A stretch of 62,807 nucleotides of DNA from Paenibacillus etheri (GCF_001012825.1 NZ_LCZJ02000034.1:82787-145593), one strand, 5' to 3'. Shown: positions 26,850 through 36,850, numbered from the stretch's first letter. Notes: generated by a model from the sequence alone, not told the origin. A program made the numbers and translations.

Positions 26850-26893
26850 TGGTATTACCTCCTGTTTATAAGTGATATCCGCCTCTGTAAAAT

Positions 26894-27173
26894 AAAAAGA
26901 ACCTCACCTCCAAGACTTATGGTCTTGGGGACGAAATTCTCGCGGTACCACCCCAGGTTCATTAATACGTCGCCATATTAATCTCATCAAGTACGGCATC
27001 GCAGCTTGCGCAGTGCTTATACTCTAGCTCTATAACAGGAGCTCCCGTCATACCATCCCCGTCGATCGGTTCCGATATGCCGCTCAGAGGCTTGTTTCGA
27101 TAAAATCCCCCTTACCCTATTCTCATCATCCAGGGCTCTCTGTGAAGGAATGATTCCATTTACTCTTCTCGTC
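26894..27173 (-). promoter_or_regulatory. T-box leader of glnS, Gln (CAA) specifier
   Basis: Minus strand: stem I starts GACGAGAAGAGTA at 27173, and the specifier loop reads CGAAA-CAA-G with the codon at 27094-27092. The T-box GGGGTGGTACCGCG is at 26954-26941, and the terminator ends in TTTTT at 26898-26894. The codon agrees with the gene controlled and uses the same register as the aroA T-box. Confidence 0.94.
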
Positions 27174-27254
27174 ATCGCGTTTGATTATTTTGTATAGAAT
27201 AACAAATAGATGGTCCTGTGTAAATGGTGCTTATACTCCAGTCAGACGTATGCT

Positions 27255-28811
27255 CTATTCCTCGCTCAGAGCCGTTATCAGTTCCAGCACCACTTCATTA
27301 TCCGGCTCTACAGCCAAAGCCCTACGCGCGTATTCTAGTGCAGCCCCTTCAGCTCCAAGCTCATAGTTACAAATCGCCATGCTATATAGCACCGATGCTA
27401 ATGGTTCTTCCGCATTGGCATGCATAGACCGTTCTAAGTAGACTAATGCTTCCTCGAACTTATCCATTTCATACAGCAGTAACCCAGCATCCAGTGAAAG
27501 GTCATAGCTCTGTTCCATCGGATAATAACCTGTCCACATGAACTGTATACCTCGCTGAAGATCCAGCATTTCTTCGTCACTGGCACCCAGTAATAGCTCC
27601 GAAATCTGTTCAGCGCTATGGATAAACCATTCTGCATCGTACCCACCTAAGCGCCAAAAGGCCAAAATTTGCTGCAGCCCCATCGTATCCAATTGCTGAT
27701 CCATCCATTCCTTCATACTGAAGAAATCATCCGGACCAAAACGCTCTATAAACCGCTTATAACCCAGCCGTGTGTTCGTGTAGCTCATCGGTGCTTCCAG
27801 CATAAGAATACATCCGATGTTCAAGTTTTTATAATGATGAGCAGTAAATAAGGAGTGAGCCCCTTTTTGCTCGAGCGTATGCTGAATCGCATGATAATTC
27901 GCCGTTAAGGAGAAGCTACCATGATGAATCAGCATAGGCGGCTCCGCAAATTCCCAATTCTCTATACGGTGATCTCCCTTATCCGCTGTAAGCAGCACGA
28001 ATCCCTCTGTAGAGAGTCGCGCAAGCCGCTCCAGACAAGTGAGCCCCACCACCGGAAAGAGTATATGTGAATCCTCTAGCTTCTGCTGATAAAGCGCTAT
28101 AACGTCATGATAGGGATAAGTCTCCGCTTCATAACTAGTCGCACGACGATAATGATACTGTGGGATGATTTTGCCGAGTACATCTGAGGGGTTGTCCAAA
28201 TCTACATCCTCAGAATACTGAACCGATACCTCACATTCATATATTTTACCTTCATCCACATAAATCAATTCCTGCGGGATACTGTCAAAAAAATAATTCG
28301 CCACAAGCAGCAGCGGCTGCTGTAAATCACCTGGCTTGATACTGAGCTTAGCGTGTACTAAGTAAAGTTCAGTATCCTGTACAGCATCAAAACGTGCGAA
28401 ATCCAGAATACCCTGCTCTACGAATGGAATTAAGCTTGGGTGCTGCTGCCAGCTGCTTATATTTTTAGCGGGTAAATCACTCATCACATAACGAAAAGGA
28501 GGAAGTGGAGTTCCTGCGTAATCTATGATTTCGCATAATTTCTTAAGGATATGGAACGCTAATCGACCCGCTCCCGCTCCCAATTCCAGTACAGTGACTG
28601 TTTCAGAGAGATGTCCTTGTCCAGCCCGGTCTTGCAGGAATCCAAAGACCATTTCCGCATATGCTGTCGCAATCATAGGATTACTCGTAATGTACTGCGG
28701 AACTTGATCATTATTCCAAGCCTTTAATCCTTGTTCTTCATAATAAGCCCGCTGCAATTCCCAAATGGGTGCTTCACTGAAGCGATAGTGCTGCCCTTCG
28801 TTACCTGTCAT
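27255..28811 (-). CDS. MidA/NDUFAF7-like SAM methyltransferase with TPR-like tail
   Basis: 518 residues. Residues about 10-340 resemble the SAM-dependent methyltransferase family PF02636 (MidA/NDUFAF7): the SAM motif VLELGAGAGRLAFHIL lies at 74-89, and ANYFFDSIPQELIYV near 165 matches the family's NEFFDALP-type motif. The C-terminal 140 residues are helical and end in TPR-like repeats (GLLLYEMDKFEEALVYLERSMHAN and ELGAEGAALEYARRALAVEP). The combination suggests a methyltransferase that docks a protein partner. The substrate is unknown. The ribosome site is weak. It follows the stalk-domain gene by 47 bases and may be cotranscribed with it. Confidence 0.75.
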   Translation of the reverse strand: MTGNEGQHYRFSEAPIWELQRAYYEEQGLKAWNNDQVPQYITSNPMIATAYAEMVFGFLQDRAGQGHLSETVTVLELGAGAGRLAFHILKKLCEIIDYAGTPLPPFRYVMSDLPAKNISSWQQHPSLIPFVEQGILDFARFDAVQDTELYLVHAKLSIKPGDLQQPLLLVANYFFDSIPQELIYVDEGKIYECEVSVQYSEDVDLDNPSDVLGKIIPQYHYRRATSYEAETYPYHDVIALYQQKLEDSHILFPVVGLTCLERLARLSTEGFVLLTADKGDHRIENWEFAEPPMLIHHGSFSLTANYHAIQHTLEQKGAHSLFTAHHYKNLNIGCILMLEAPMSYTNTRLGYKRFIERFGPDDFFSMKEWMDQQLDTMGLQQILAFWRLGGYDAEWFIHSAEQISELLLGASDEEMLDLQRGIQFMWTGYYPMEQSYDLSLDAGLLLYEMDKFEEALVYLERSMHANAEEPLASVLYSMAICNYELGAEGAALEYARRALAVEPDNEVVLELITALSEE

Positions 28812-28858
28812 CTATTTCTTAACCTGCTCTCTGTATATCTTGTTAGAACACCTATAAC

Positions 28859-29713
28859 TTATTCTGCTCTCAATGTACGTGATCTGAAAATGACGTATTC
28901 AGCCTCTGCAGGAATGGAAACGGAAAATGACAATAATCCCGCCTTAGAGGTTAACGAATCAGGTCCTTTTAACGTTTGGTAATAAGAATTCCCTTTGCTG
29001 TCCACACTCACCAGTTCCAGTTCCGCATTCCCTTTAGGGATGAAGAACCCGGAGGTATTTTGCACACCTAAGGTTAGTTTGTATTTTTTCCCAGATTGAG
29101 TCTGTGTTAGTGTGCACGGATATAACGGATATGGATGTGCTGTCGTTTCCACTGGGTACGGGGCAAGCGCTCGATCAGCCTCAGGCTTCGCCCATTCCTC
29201 CCCTTTTCTAGCGCCAATGCCAAGGGTTAATTTATTCACGTTATTGAACTGAGTTTCCCAGCGAAATTTCTTTAACCCCTCTAGAATAGGGGATGCTGGA
29301 ACAAACAGGATTCCATCCTTGATCTCTGGGGCGATCCCTAATGAATCTTCTGTCTCCCCATTAAATTCTGCCTCTAGCTGCCCTGCTTTAATCTTCCCAA
29401 CCGATCGATCCAGTAGCGAAACCGTAACACTATTCGTTAATGCGTCATAGAGCAAATCTGCACCAATCGCACTCGAGAACGCCCGAATCGGCACCATTAA
29501 TTTACCTGATTTAAAATAAGGAGCGAGTTTACCTGGAAAAAGGACGTAATACCCTCCGTAAGACAGTGGCATTACCTGAGTCCCCAACTGAACAGCCGCC
29601 GACACCGATGTAGGTGTAACCGCAGAACCCGCGGCGAACATGATCACTAATAGACCTATGACATAAGCTCTTATTTTCCCTAATCGTTGTAAGGACTCCT
29701 TAATATGATTCAT
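28859..29713 (-). CDS. Secreted copper-amine-oxidase-type stalk-domain protein
   Basis: 284 residues. Signal peptide about 1-39 (IGLLVIMFAAGSAVTPTSVSAA). Two blocks of the Cu-amine-oxidase N-terminal stalk fold follow: GKLMVPIRAFSSAIGADLLYDALTNSVTV (about 68-97) and KDGILFVPASPILEGLKKF. The C-terminal part (about 190-284) is a beta-rich region without a name. These stalk domains are abundant in Paenibacillus surface proteins and are not enzymatic. Start backed by GGGAGAGAGG. A partner function is not readable. Confidence 0.82.
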   Translation of the reverse strand: MNHIKESLQRLGKIRAYVIGLLVIMFAAGSAVTPTSVSAAVQLGTQVMPLSYGGYYVLFPGKLAPYFKSGKLMVPIRAFSSAIGADLLYDALTNSVTVSLLDRSVGKIKAGQLEAEFNGETEDSLGIAPEIKDGILFVPASPILEGLKKFRWETQFNNVNKLTLGIGARKGEEWAKPEADRALAPYPVETTAHPYPLYPCTLTQTQSGKKYKLTLGVQNTSGFFIPKGNAELELVSVDSKGNSYYQTLKGPDSLTSKAGLLSFSVSIPAEAEYVIFRSRTLRAE

Positions 29714-29772
29714 CTTAAACCTCTCTCCCTCTCTACTCCGTCTAGAACCTTAACCTATATAAGTAATAATCA

Positions 29773-30336
29773 ATGATCCCTTTGCCCCTGTCAACTTGTT
29801 CCACCTTTGCTATTCATCATAAAAGACAGGATTCGCCAAGAAAGACAAATATCCCCCAGCCCATTCGAAGCGATGGCGCAGGGGGATTAGATAAAGGACC
29901 ACGTGATATTATGCGGGATTTGGAGAATCCGGACATGTTTGTCCCTCCTGTGACCGATGCCGGTCTCGTCCCTAATTTAAAATTCTCTTTCTCCGATGCG
30001 CATATGCAGCTTAATCATGGTGGCTGGTCGAGAGAGGTGACGGTCAGAGACCTCCCCATCGCCACAACACTAGCTGGCGTAAACATGAGCCTAACCCCAG
30101 GTGGAGTACGTGAACTCCATTGGCACCAACAAGCAGAATGGTCCTATATGCTGTTAGGTCGAGCTAGAATTACTGCGGTGGATCAAAATGGTCGGAATTT
30201 CATAGCAGATGTGGGACCTAGTGACCTATGGTATTTCCCCCCGGGTATCCCCCACATACAAGGTCTTGAAGAAGGCTGTGAGTTTCTGCTTGTATTCGAC
30301 GATGGAAGTTTCTCTGATCTGAACACCTTGTCGTAG
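29773..30336 (+). pseudogene. Truncated oxalate decarboxylase (first cupin only)
   Basis: The frame holds the N-terminal third and first cupin of an OxdC/OxdD-type bicupin: [38 protein letters not shown], metal ligands in [11 protein letters not shown] (His, His, Glu), and the fourth His in PPGIPH. It stops right after [13 protein letters not shown], where the intact enzyme enters its active-site lid and continues for about 200 residues with a second cupin. No ribosome site precedes the ATG and the first 25 residues do not look like an OxdC start. Likely a decayed gene; a functional single-cupin protein is less likely. Confidence 0.78.
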
Positions 30337-30354
30337 TGAAATACCCTAAGCCAA

Positions 30355-30401
30355 GCAAAAACGCCTCCGACGTCCTTTAGGAACGTCGGAGGCGTTTTTG
30401 C
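30355..30401. terminator. Bidirectional terminator
   Basis: Long perfect stem (GCAAAAACGCCTCCGACGT with its complement, about 18 bp) with a 9-base loop and T-runs on both strands. It serves arsC on the minus strand and the oxdC fragment on the plus strand. Confidence 0.88.
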
Positions 30402-30430
30402 GAGAAATATAAGGATACTTCACCTGATAA

Positions 30431-30853
30431 CTATTCGCCAGACTCCGCAAATTGTTTGATTCTTTCCCCAATCTGGTCACGCACACGCTGGAACACTGCC
30501 CACTTCTCTTCATCGGTCCCTTGTGCTTTTGCCGGATCATCGAAGCCCCAGTGTTCCCGTTTGACCTTCGGAGGCGTCATTGGACATTTATCTGCAGCAT
30601 CCCCGCATAAAGTAACGACTAGATCAGCATTATTCAGCAGATTAGAATCAATCATGTCCGAGGTCTGTCCGGTGATATCAATTTCTACTTCGCTCATGGC
30701 TTGTACAGCTTTTGGATTTAGACCATGGGCTTCGATTCCAGCGCTATACACGTTCCATTCTTCCCCTAAATATTGCTTCGCCCAGCCTTCAGCCATCTGA
30801 CTCCGGCAAGAGTTTCCTGTGCATAAAAAATAAATGGTTTTCTTGTTCATCAT
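30431..30853 (-). CDS. arsC: Thioredoxin-coupled arsenate reductase
   Basis: 140 residues, or 139 if the second Met is used, which puts the catalytic cysteines at C10, C82 and C89 exactly as in the S. aureus pI258 enzyme. The P-loop is [13 protein letters not shown] and the redox pair lies in [11 protein letters not shown]. It reduces arsenate to arsenite for export by ArsB using thioredoxin. The start has GGGGAAG. It follows arsB by 18 bases in an arsBC unit. Confidence 0.95.
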   Translation of the reverse strand: MMNKKTIYFLCTGNSCRSQMAEGWAKQYLGEEWNVYSAGIEAHGLNPKAVQAMSEVEIDITGQTSDMIDSNLLNNADLVVTLCGDAADKCPMTPPKVKREHWGFDDPAKAQGTDEEKWAVFQRVRDQIGERIKQFAESGE

Positions 30854-30871
30854 GATCTTCCCCTTTTCAAA

Positions 30872-32161
30872 TTAGGTAACCAATAACCACAAATAAAGAC
30901 CTAGAAGCGTAATAAACAATGTCGGGATAGTCAATATAATCCCTGTCTTAAAATACGTTCCCCAGGATATCTTCACACCTTTAGCCGAAAGCACATGCAG
31001 CCACAGCAGTGTCGCTAGTGAACCAATCGGGGTGATTTTAGGCCCTAAATCCGAACCTATAACATTTGCATATATTAAAGCCTCTTTAATAATTCCGGTT
31101 GTATGCGTTGCATCAATTGCGAGTGCGTCAATCATTACAGTAGGCAGATTATTCATCAATGATGAGATCAATGCAGCTATAAAGCCCATACCCATGGTTG
31201 CGGCAAACAGGCCCTGATCAGCGATCACCCCAATCGCCTTAGCGAGTAAATCTGTTAGTCCCGCATTCCGAAGTCCGTATACTACGACGTACATTCCAAT
31301 GGAGAAGAACACAATCGCCCAAGGTGCTCCTATAATCACTTCTTTCACCTTGACGTAAGGGCTTCTTCTAGCGAGGAGCAGGAACAGAATTGCAATGATT
31401 CCCGCAATCACTGATACTGGAATATTCAAAAATCCACTAATGAAATACCCTACTAAAAGAATAGCCAGTACAATCCATGACAGACGGAACAATTTCTTAT
31501 CTTTGATAGCCTCTTCCGGATCTTTTAGCTGGGAGTCATTAAATTGCTTCGGAATACTTTTGCGAAAAAAGATATAGAGCACCACGATACTCGCCATCAA
31601 AGAGAATAGCGTAGGTACAATCATCCTACCTGCATACTCCATAAAGGTAATTCCAAAAAAGTCGGCCGATACGATATTCACCAGATTGCTGACCACAAGC
31701 GGCAATGAGGTAGTATCCGCTATAAAACCACTGGCGATAATGAACGGAAATACTTTCCTTTCATCAAAATTTAGCGCCCTTACCATCGCGAGCACGATAG
31801 GTGTAAGAATAAGAGCTGCTCCATCATTTGCAAAAAAGGCTGAAACCAACGCACCAAGAACGATAACATACACAAACATTCTTGTTCCGTTCCCCCGTGC
31901 CGCCCGCGCCATATGTAACGCAGCCCATTCAAAGAATCCAATACTGTCTAAAATCAAAGAAATTAAAATGATGGCAACAAACGCCAAAGTAGCATTCCAC
32001 ACCATCTGTGTTACTTCAAGCGCATCATTAAAGCTAACGACACCAACTAATAAAGCGATGATAGCCCCGCCGCAGGCTGACCATCCAATCGATAAATTTC
32101 GAGGCTGCCAGATTACAAAGATTAAAGTTACTATAAATATAAATATGGCTAGAATGGCCAT
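30872..32161 (-). CDS. arsB: Arsenite efflux permease ArsB
   Basis: 429 residues with about 12 helices. The ArsB signature [20 protein letters not shown] lies around residues 106-125 and [17 protein letters not shown] near 325, with [23 protein letters not shown] near 360. It exports arsenite or antimonite by proton antiport. The start has AGGGGGGAT. A perfect 20-bp palindrome (32238-32257) lies between arsR and arsB, so arsBC probably has its own ArsR-controlled promoter. Confidence 0.93.
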   Translation of the reverse strand: MAILAIFIFIVTLIFVIWQPRNLSIGWSACGGAIIALLVGVVSFNDALEVTQMVWNATLAFVAIILISLILDSIGFFEWAALHMARAARGNGTRMFVYVIVLGALVSAFFANDGAALILTPIVLAMVRALNFDERKVFPFIIASGFIADTTSLPLVVSNLVNIVSADFFGITFMEYAGRMIVPTLFSLMASIVVLYIFFRKSIPKQFNDSQLKDPEEAIKDKKLFRLSWIVLAILLVGYFISGFLNIPVSVIAGIIAILFLLLARRSPYVKVKEVIIGAPWAIVFFSIGMYVVVYGLRNAGLTDLLAKAIGVIADQGLFAATMGMGFIAALISSLMNNLPTVMIDALAIDATHTTGIIKEALIYANVIGSDLGPKITPIGSLATLLWLHVLSAKGVKISWGTYFKTGIILTIPTLFITLLGLYLWLLVT

Positions 32162-32237
32162 TGCGCCATCCCCCCTGAACTATACAACCACATCTTTCTC
32201 AACACTCCTATAATCTACGAATATATCCTACATCACC

Positions 32238-32257
32238 ATATAACTATATAGTTATAT
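32238..32257. promoter_or_regulatory. ArsR operator ahead of arsB
   Basis: Perfect palindrome ATATAACTATATAGTTATAT, 77 bases before the arsB start and 28 bases beyond the arsR stop. AT-rich dyads like this are typical ArsR targets. Binding is inferred. Confidence 0.6.
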
Positions 32258-32285
32258 ATAGTCTAAAAAAATCTACAACTACATT

Positions 32286-32612
32286 TTAGTCGCAGCAGGG
32301 TGCTTTAACTTCTTTGTTCAGAGCAGCCAATATGGATTCAGAATTAGGCATCTCCTGAAGAACAGCCTTAAGATGCGGTTTATCCTCGACATTTAACGAA
32401 TAATGTACCCACTGTCCTCGTTTGCTTTCCCTTACGATCCCTTTACTCTTCAATTTCCGTAAATGCTGACTAATCGCCGGCTGGGATATATCAAAAATAT
32501 CAACAAATTCACACACGCACCATTCCCGTTCCTTCAGAAGAGCAAGCATGGCCAGACGTGTCTTGTCTCCTAATAGCTTCAAGTCATCAGCAATATCCGT
32601 CAGTGACTGCAT
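32286..32612 (-). CDS. arsR: ArsR-type arsenic repressor
   Basis: 108 residues, winged-helix ArsR/SmtB fold. The As(III)-binding cysteines are in CVCEF (about residues 31-35), as in classical ArsR, followed by the recognition helix DISQPAISQHLRKLKSKGIV. The C-terminal CC(D) pair is unusual but common among Bacillota members. Start supported by GGAAGGAGG. It is probably autoregulated through the dyad over its promoter. Confidence 0.93.
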   Translation of the reverse strand: MQSLTDIADDLKLLGDKTRLAMLALLKEREWCVCEFVDIFDISQPAISQHLRKLKSKGIVRESKRGQWVHYSLNVEDKPHLKAVLQEMPNSESILAALNKEVKAPCCD

Positions 32613-32637
32613 TCCTTCTTCTCCTCCTTCCCACCTT

Positions 32638-32684
32638 ATATAAGCGAATACTTATATTGTAATGATCTAGCTATTGAGAAGCAA
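32638..32684 (-). promoter_or_regulatory. arsR promoter and operator
   Basis: Minus strand TTGCTT, 17-base spacer, TACAAT (32684-32656), with the dyad ATATAAG-6-CTTATAT (32638-32657) overlapping the -10 and start site. The position suits autorepression. Confidence 0.65.
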
Positions 32685-32743
32685 GAGTTTTATGTACCCG
32701 CAAATCTTTCAGACCATGGAAACAACAAAAATATAATTTCAAA

Positions 32744-32781
32744 CAAAAAAACAAGCCATTGTAAACATCACTTTGGCTTGT
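32744..32781 (-). terminator. Terminator of the ABC-response regulator-kinase operon
   Basis: ACAAGCCA/TGGCTTGT stem with a 15-base loop and seven T on the minus strand, 13 bases behind the kinase stop. Confidence 0.85.
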
Positions 32782-32793
32782 TTAATATGTGGT

Positions 32794-34119
32794 TTAGGTT
32801 CTAGGGATTGTTACAATAAACTGGGTTCCTTCTCCGACCTTACTCTCCACTTCAATTTTACAATCATGTATCTTTAGAATCTTCATCACAATGGAAAGTC
32901 CAAGTCCATTCCCTTTAAGAGCGCTACTCCGCGCTTTTTCCACCATATAGAATCGATCAAAAATAAGCGGAAGTGCTTCCTCAGGTATACCTTTTCCAGA
33001 ATCTTTAATATATACCTTTACAAATTGCGCGGACATCTCAATTTCAACATGAATGGTACCCTCTTGCCCGGTATATTTTATGGCATTATTTATTAAGTTC
33101 TGCCAGACCTGATCAAATAAATCTTTATCTACCGTCACTTCGCAAGGTAATAAATCCAATTCAATCATAATATCTTTTCGTGCCCACTGTGGTTCCGCCA
33201 ATACGATTGTTCTTCTTAATTGTTCGTCTAATTGGAATGTAGTGAGATTGACCGGATGGTGCTCAGAATCGAGTGATGCCAATCGGAGCAGGTTATCACT
33301 AAGCCTAGATAGACGCAATGTTTCTTCATAGATAATATCCAGATGCTCCTTTTGCTCTTCTAATGGAATGACACCATCTTGCAGTGCTCTTGTAAATCCT
33401 CTAATCGAAGTAAGTGGCGATTGCATTTCATGGGAAACATTGCTGACAAAATCGTCACGAACAGAGTCCATTTTTTGCAGCTCACTAGCCATGCGATTAA
33501 AGCTCTCCATCAGTTCACCAAATTCATCTTTATTACGATAAGTCAGTCGGACAGATAAATTACCTGACGCCATTTCCTTAGCTGCAACCGTCAGCTTTTT
33601 GATCGGCTTCACAATGTACCCGGACATGAACAGGATAAGCAAGCTTCCGATGACTAGCACAGCTAATAGTGTAAATAAGAGCGTGATTCTCAACCCTTTT
33701 ACAATCGATGAAAAATCAATTTTGATAATGAATACACCTTTCCCATCATCTATCTTGGGAATCCCTACGATAGCAAGTCCGCCCTTACCAGATAGAAAAA
33801 CTGCATCCGTTGTGTTTGTATTGAATAAGGTAGACATTTTTTCCTTATCTAACGAAAAGACAGCGTCACTCGGCTCACTAACAATCGCCATATCTATACT
33901 AAATCTATTAAGGAGATCTCGAAACGCATTTACTTTTTCCGGGTCATCGATTAGATTTATCACCTTGGCTATATCTTCAGCAATACTAATGAACATATGG
34001 TTTGGGGTATTATTCTTCTCTGAAAGCTGCATAAAAAGAAAAAAGGATATAATTAAACTGGTTAAAACAATACCAATAAATGTAGCAACGATTCGAAGAC
34101 GCAGACTTTTTCTCACCAT
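32794..34119 (-). CDS. Sensor histidine kinase of the ABC-linked two-component system
   Basis: 441 residues. Membrane helices at about 7-30 and 145-168 frame an extracellular domain of about 110 residues. HAMP follows (about 165-217), then the dimerisation helix with the phospho-acceptor H230 in FVSNVSHEMQSPLT, and the ATPase domain with N-box NNAIKYT, DSGKGIP, FYMVEKARSS and GNGLGLSIV. The start ATG directly abuts the response-regulator stop (TAGATG). The sizeable outer domain separates it from intramembrane-sensing BceS types. The stimulus is unknown; a link to the adjacent exporter is inferred. Confidence 0.92.
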   Translation of the reverse strand: MVRKSLRLRIVATFIGIVLTSLIISFFLFMQLSEKNNTPNHMFISIAEDIAKVINLIDDPEKVNAFRDLLNRFSIDMAIVSEPSDAVFSLDKEKMSTLFNTNTTDAVFLSGKGGLAIVGIPKIDDGKGVFIIKIDFSSIVKGLRITLLFTLLAVLVIGSLLILFMSGYIVKPIKKLTVAAKEMASGNLSVRLTYRNKDEFGELMESFNRMASELQKMDSVRDDFVSNVSHEMQSPLTSIRGFTRALQDGVIPLEEQKEHLDIIYEETLRLSRLSDNLLRLASLDSEHHPVNLTTFQLDEQLRRTIVLAEPQWARKDIMIELDLLPCEVTVDKDLFDQVWQNLINNAIKYTGQEGTIHVEIEMSAQFVKVYIKDSGKGIPEEALPLIFDRFYMVEKARSSALKGNGLGLSIVMKILKIHDCKIEVESKVGEGTQFIVTIPRT

Positions 34120-34788
34120 CTAGACTAGCTCCAAACGATAACCAAGTCCTCTTACTGTAGAAATGACGAACTGAGGGATAGGCTCAAGACGTTCTCTTAA
34201 GCGTTTGATATGCACATCAACCGTCCGCTCATCACCTTCATAATCCATTCCCCATACATTTTCTATTAGCTGAGTACGTGTGAAGATTTGCCTTGGCGAA
34301 CCCGCCAAAGCAAATAACAATTCACATTCCTTCTTTTTCAATTCAACCATTTGATCGGCATTAGCGACCGTTAAATTCCCTAGATCAATCGTTACTGCCC
34401 CTAATTGAATAACATTTGAAGGGGTCACATGATATCTCTTTAATAATGATTTCACACGCAGAACCAATTCTATGGGATCAAACGGTTTTACTAAATAATC
34501 GTCTGACCCGGCATTAAATCCTCTTACTTTATCCTTAGACTCTCCTTTGGCTGTAACCATTAGAATCGGCATATCGATATACGATCGAATATCTTCTGTT
34601 AGTTCAATCCCATCGACATGCGGCATCATTACATCCACAATTGCTAAATCAACTTTTGTATGAGCTAGAATGTCTAAAGCTACTTGACCATCTTCTGCTT
34701 CCACTACGGAAAATTGATCTTTTTCAAGATATAATCGTATTAATTTACGGATATGGGAATCATCATCAACTACTAGAATTGTGTTCAT
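34120..34788 (-). CDS. OmpR/PhoB-family response regulator
   Basis: 222 residues. Receiver domain 1-115 with acidic residues D8-D10 and phosphorylation site D52 (LAIVDVMMPHVDG), then Lys in YLVKPFDP. The OmpR winged helix (about 125-220) includes RTVDVHIKRLRERLE and the C-terminal TVRGLGYRLE. It sits between the ABC exporter gene and the cognate kinase. The direct repeat TGAACTG-4-TGAACTG at 36851-36868, upstream of the exporter, is a plausible binding site. Confidence 0.94.
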   Translation of the reverse strand: MNTILVVDDDSHIRKLIRLYLEKDQFSVVEAEDGQVALDILAHTKVDLAIVDVMMPHVDGIELTEDIRSYIDMPILMVTAKGESKDKVRGFNAGSDDYLVKPFDPIELVLRVKSLLKRYHVTPSNVIQLGAVTIDLGNLTVANADQMVELKKKECELLFALAGSPRQIFTRTQLIENVWGMDYEGDERTVDVHIKRLRERLEPIPQFVISTVRGLGYRLELV

Positions 34789-34816
34789 TCATCAATTATC
34801 CCTTCCAAAGTCGTAT

Positions 34817-36778
34817 TTATTCGTATCGTAGAGATTCCATTGGATCGAGCTTAGCAGCCTTCGATGAAGGCATCAAACCAGCAATAATACTAATCCCTGT
34901 ACTTACAACTAATCCGAATACGATATAAGATCCAGATAGGTTAATAAGCTTTACTCCAAATGCATTTTCCAGAAGTATATTTAACCCAAAGCTAATAACT
35001 GCTGCAAAGATTATCGCGAAAACACCACTAAATATTCCTAATAATGCAGATTCGGAAAAGAATATACGCTTGATATCTTTCTTTCTTGCGCCAATTGCCC
35101 GAAGGATCCCGATTTCCTTAGTCCGTTCCACTACACTAATGTAAAGCACAACCAATATCATAATCCCTGATACGATGAGTGAAATCCCTGCAATACCAGA
35201 TAGAACGATCGTAGCCATATCCACATAAGTCGTGATACGCTCCATGATAGATGCCGTTTGGGAGCCCGAGAAGCCCGCATCAACCGCAGCTGCATTAATA
35301 TCATTCACATATTTCATATCGGTCGCAAAAGCATTAACCTGAATCGGGCCAATGGTGATCCCTTTATTGGTATACATTTGCTCCAGTGTCTGTGTTGGAA
35401 TATATCCTGTTGGTGCCATTTGCGCTCTTGGATCAGTGGCTTCATAAACACCAGAGACCGTAATTTCTTTTTCCAACGTGATCGGTTTATGATGAGCATC
35501 CATTTCATTAATATACAGATGAATAGACTTCCCCACCATGGCATTCGGTTGGTCATTTCCACTTAATTGACTCGCTATTTTCGTTGGTAATAACACTTCA
35601 TTTTCTTTCGGTAAAGTCCCTGCTTTAATTGTCGCTTTATCAAACGTATCGTTTAAGGTGGTTAATTGTGTTAGACTACCCGTTTGTTCCCCAAAAACCA
35701 TAGTAGATTTGCCTGAAATGGTTGTTATGGTCTCTACATGATCTACATTTGGAAAGTTACGAATCGTTTCCACATCGGCCTTTGTAAACGTGACGCCTGG
35801 TAGCATCATCGCTTCTGGACCTTTCATGTCCTTGGCTTCTGGATTTGGCTTAGTGATGTCCACAAGCAAAGGGTCCATACTTGAATTAATTTCATTATTA
35901 ATATAGCTCGTGATCCCATTTCCTAAGGAAAGCATCAAGAGTACACTCAAAATACCTATCGATCCACCCAATGCTACCAATACATTACGTTTGGCGTTAA
36001 GCTTCATATTTTGAAGGGCCATTTTGAAAGAAGCCATTAAGCTGAGATTTCGGGCTGAACCATCTCCCCCATCGTAGATAGCCATGGAACGTTCCTTCAA
36101 ATGAATATCGTCTTTGACCAATCCCTCTTCAAGCTTAACGATACGGCTACCGTAATCAGCTACTTTTTGCGAGTGGGTCACGGTAATGACCAAGATTCCT
36201 CTTTTCGCAATACTGTCCAACAAAACTAAGATTTGATCACCTGTATCTTTATCCAGCGCACCCGTAGGTTCATCTGCCAAAATAATGTCTGGATTATTCG
36301 ATAATGCGCGTGCAATGGATACCCGTTGCTTCTGTCCACCGGACAGTTGATTCGGACGTTTTTTCAGATGATCCTTTAATCCCACTTCAGTCAAAATCTC
36401 TATAGCACGCTTATTACGTTCCTTCTCACTTGTATTCGTCATCTGCATCGCAACCGTAACATTCTCTAAGACTGATAGATGGGGAATCAGATTGAAGTTT
36501 TGAAATACGAAGCCGATATTGTTCTTGCGATAATCATCCATTTCCTTTTCGGTCATCTTGCTTAGGTTCTTCCCACGAACAAGGACATCGCCCTCATAAT
36601 CGGAGTCCATTCCACCAATGATATTCATCAGTGTGGATTTACCGCAACCAGACTCACCGAGGATGGAGACAAATTCACCTGTCTCAAAGCTTAAATTCAC
36701 ATCATGGAGTACTGGAACCTTTTCCTTACCATACAAAGTATACGATTTTTTAACATTCTTAACCTCTAATATTTTCAT
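34817..36778 (-). CDS. MacB-like ABC exporter (ATPase fused to FtsX-type permease)
   Basis: 653 residues from the ATG at 36778, behind GGAGAGGAAGAG; the upstream part of the frame has no site. The ATPase spans 1-225 (Walker A GESGCGKST near 40, signature LSGGQKQR, Walker B DIILADEPTGALD). Helix 1 is near residue 270, then comes an extracellular MacB_PCD region (about 290-500), followed by three helices at about 525-640 with the FtsX fold (KEIGILRAIGARKKDIKRIF). Such fused half-transporters dimerise and export peptides, lipids or antibiotics, or relay envelope stress. It is cotranscribed with a regulator and kinase. Confidence 0.92.
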   Translation of the reverse strand: MKILEVKNVKKSYTLYGKEKVPVLHDVNLSFETGEFVSILGESGCGKSTLMNIIGGMDSDYEGDVLVRGKNLSKMTEKEMDDYRKNNIGFVFQNFNLIPHLSVLENVTVAMQMTNTSEKERNKRAIEILTEVGLKDHLKKRPNQLSGGQKQRVSIARALSNNPDIILADEPTGALDKDTGDQILVLLDSIAKRGILVITVTHSQKVADYGSRIVKLEEGLVKDDIHLKERSMAIYDGGDGSARNLSLMASFKMALQNMKLNAKRNVLVALGGSIGILSVLLMLSLGNGITSYINNEINSSMDPLLVDITKPNPEAKDMKGPEAMMLPGVTFTKADVETIRNFPNVDHVETITTISGKSTMVFGEQTGSLTQLTTLNDTFDKATIKAGTLPKENEVLLPTKIASQLSGNDQPNAMVGKSIHLYINEMDAHHKPITLEKEITVSGVYEATDPRAQMAPTGYIPTQTLEQMYTNKGITIGPIQVNAFATDMKYVNDINAAAVDAGFSGSQTASIMERITTYVDMATIVLSGIAGISLIVSGIMILVVLYISVVERTKEIGILRAIGARKKDIKRIFFSESALLGIFSGVFAIIFAAVISFGLNILLENAFGVKLINLSGSYIVFGLVVSTGISIIAGLMPSSKAAKLDPMESLRYE

Positions 36779-36850
36779 TCCGATCTCTTCCTCTCCTGGG
36801 TCACGCTCTTTATCTCTTCCTTTGATGTTTCCTATCCTAACAAATTTATG

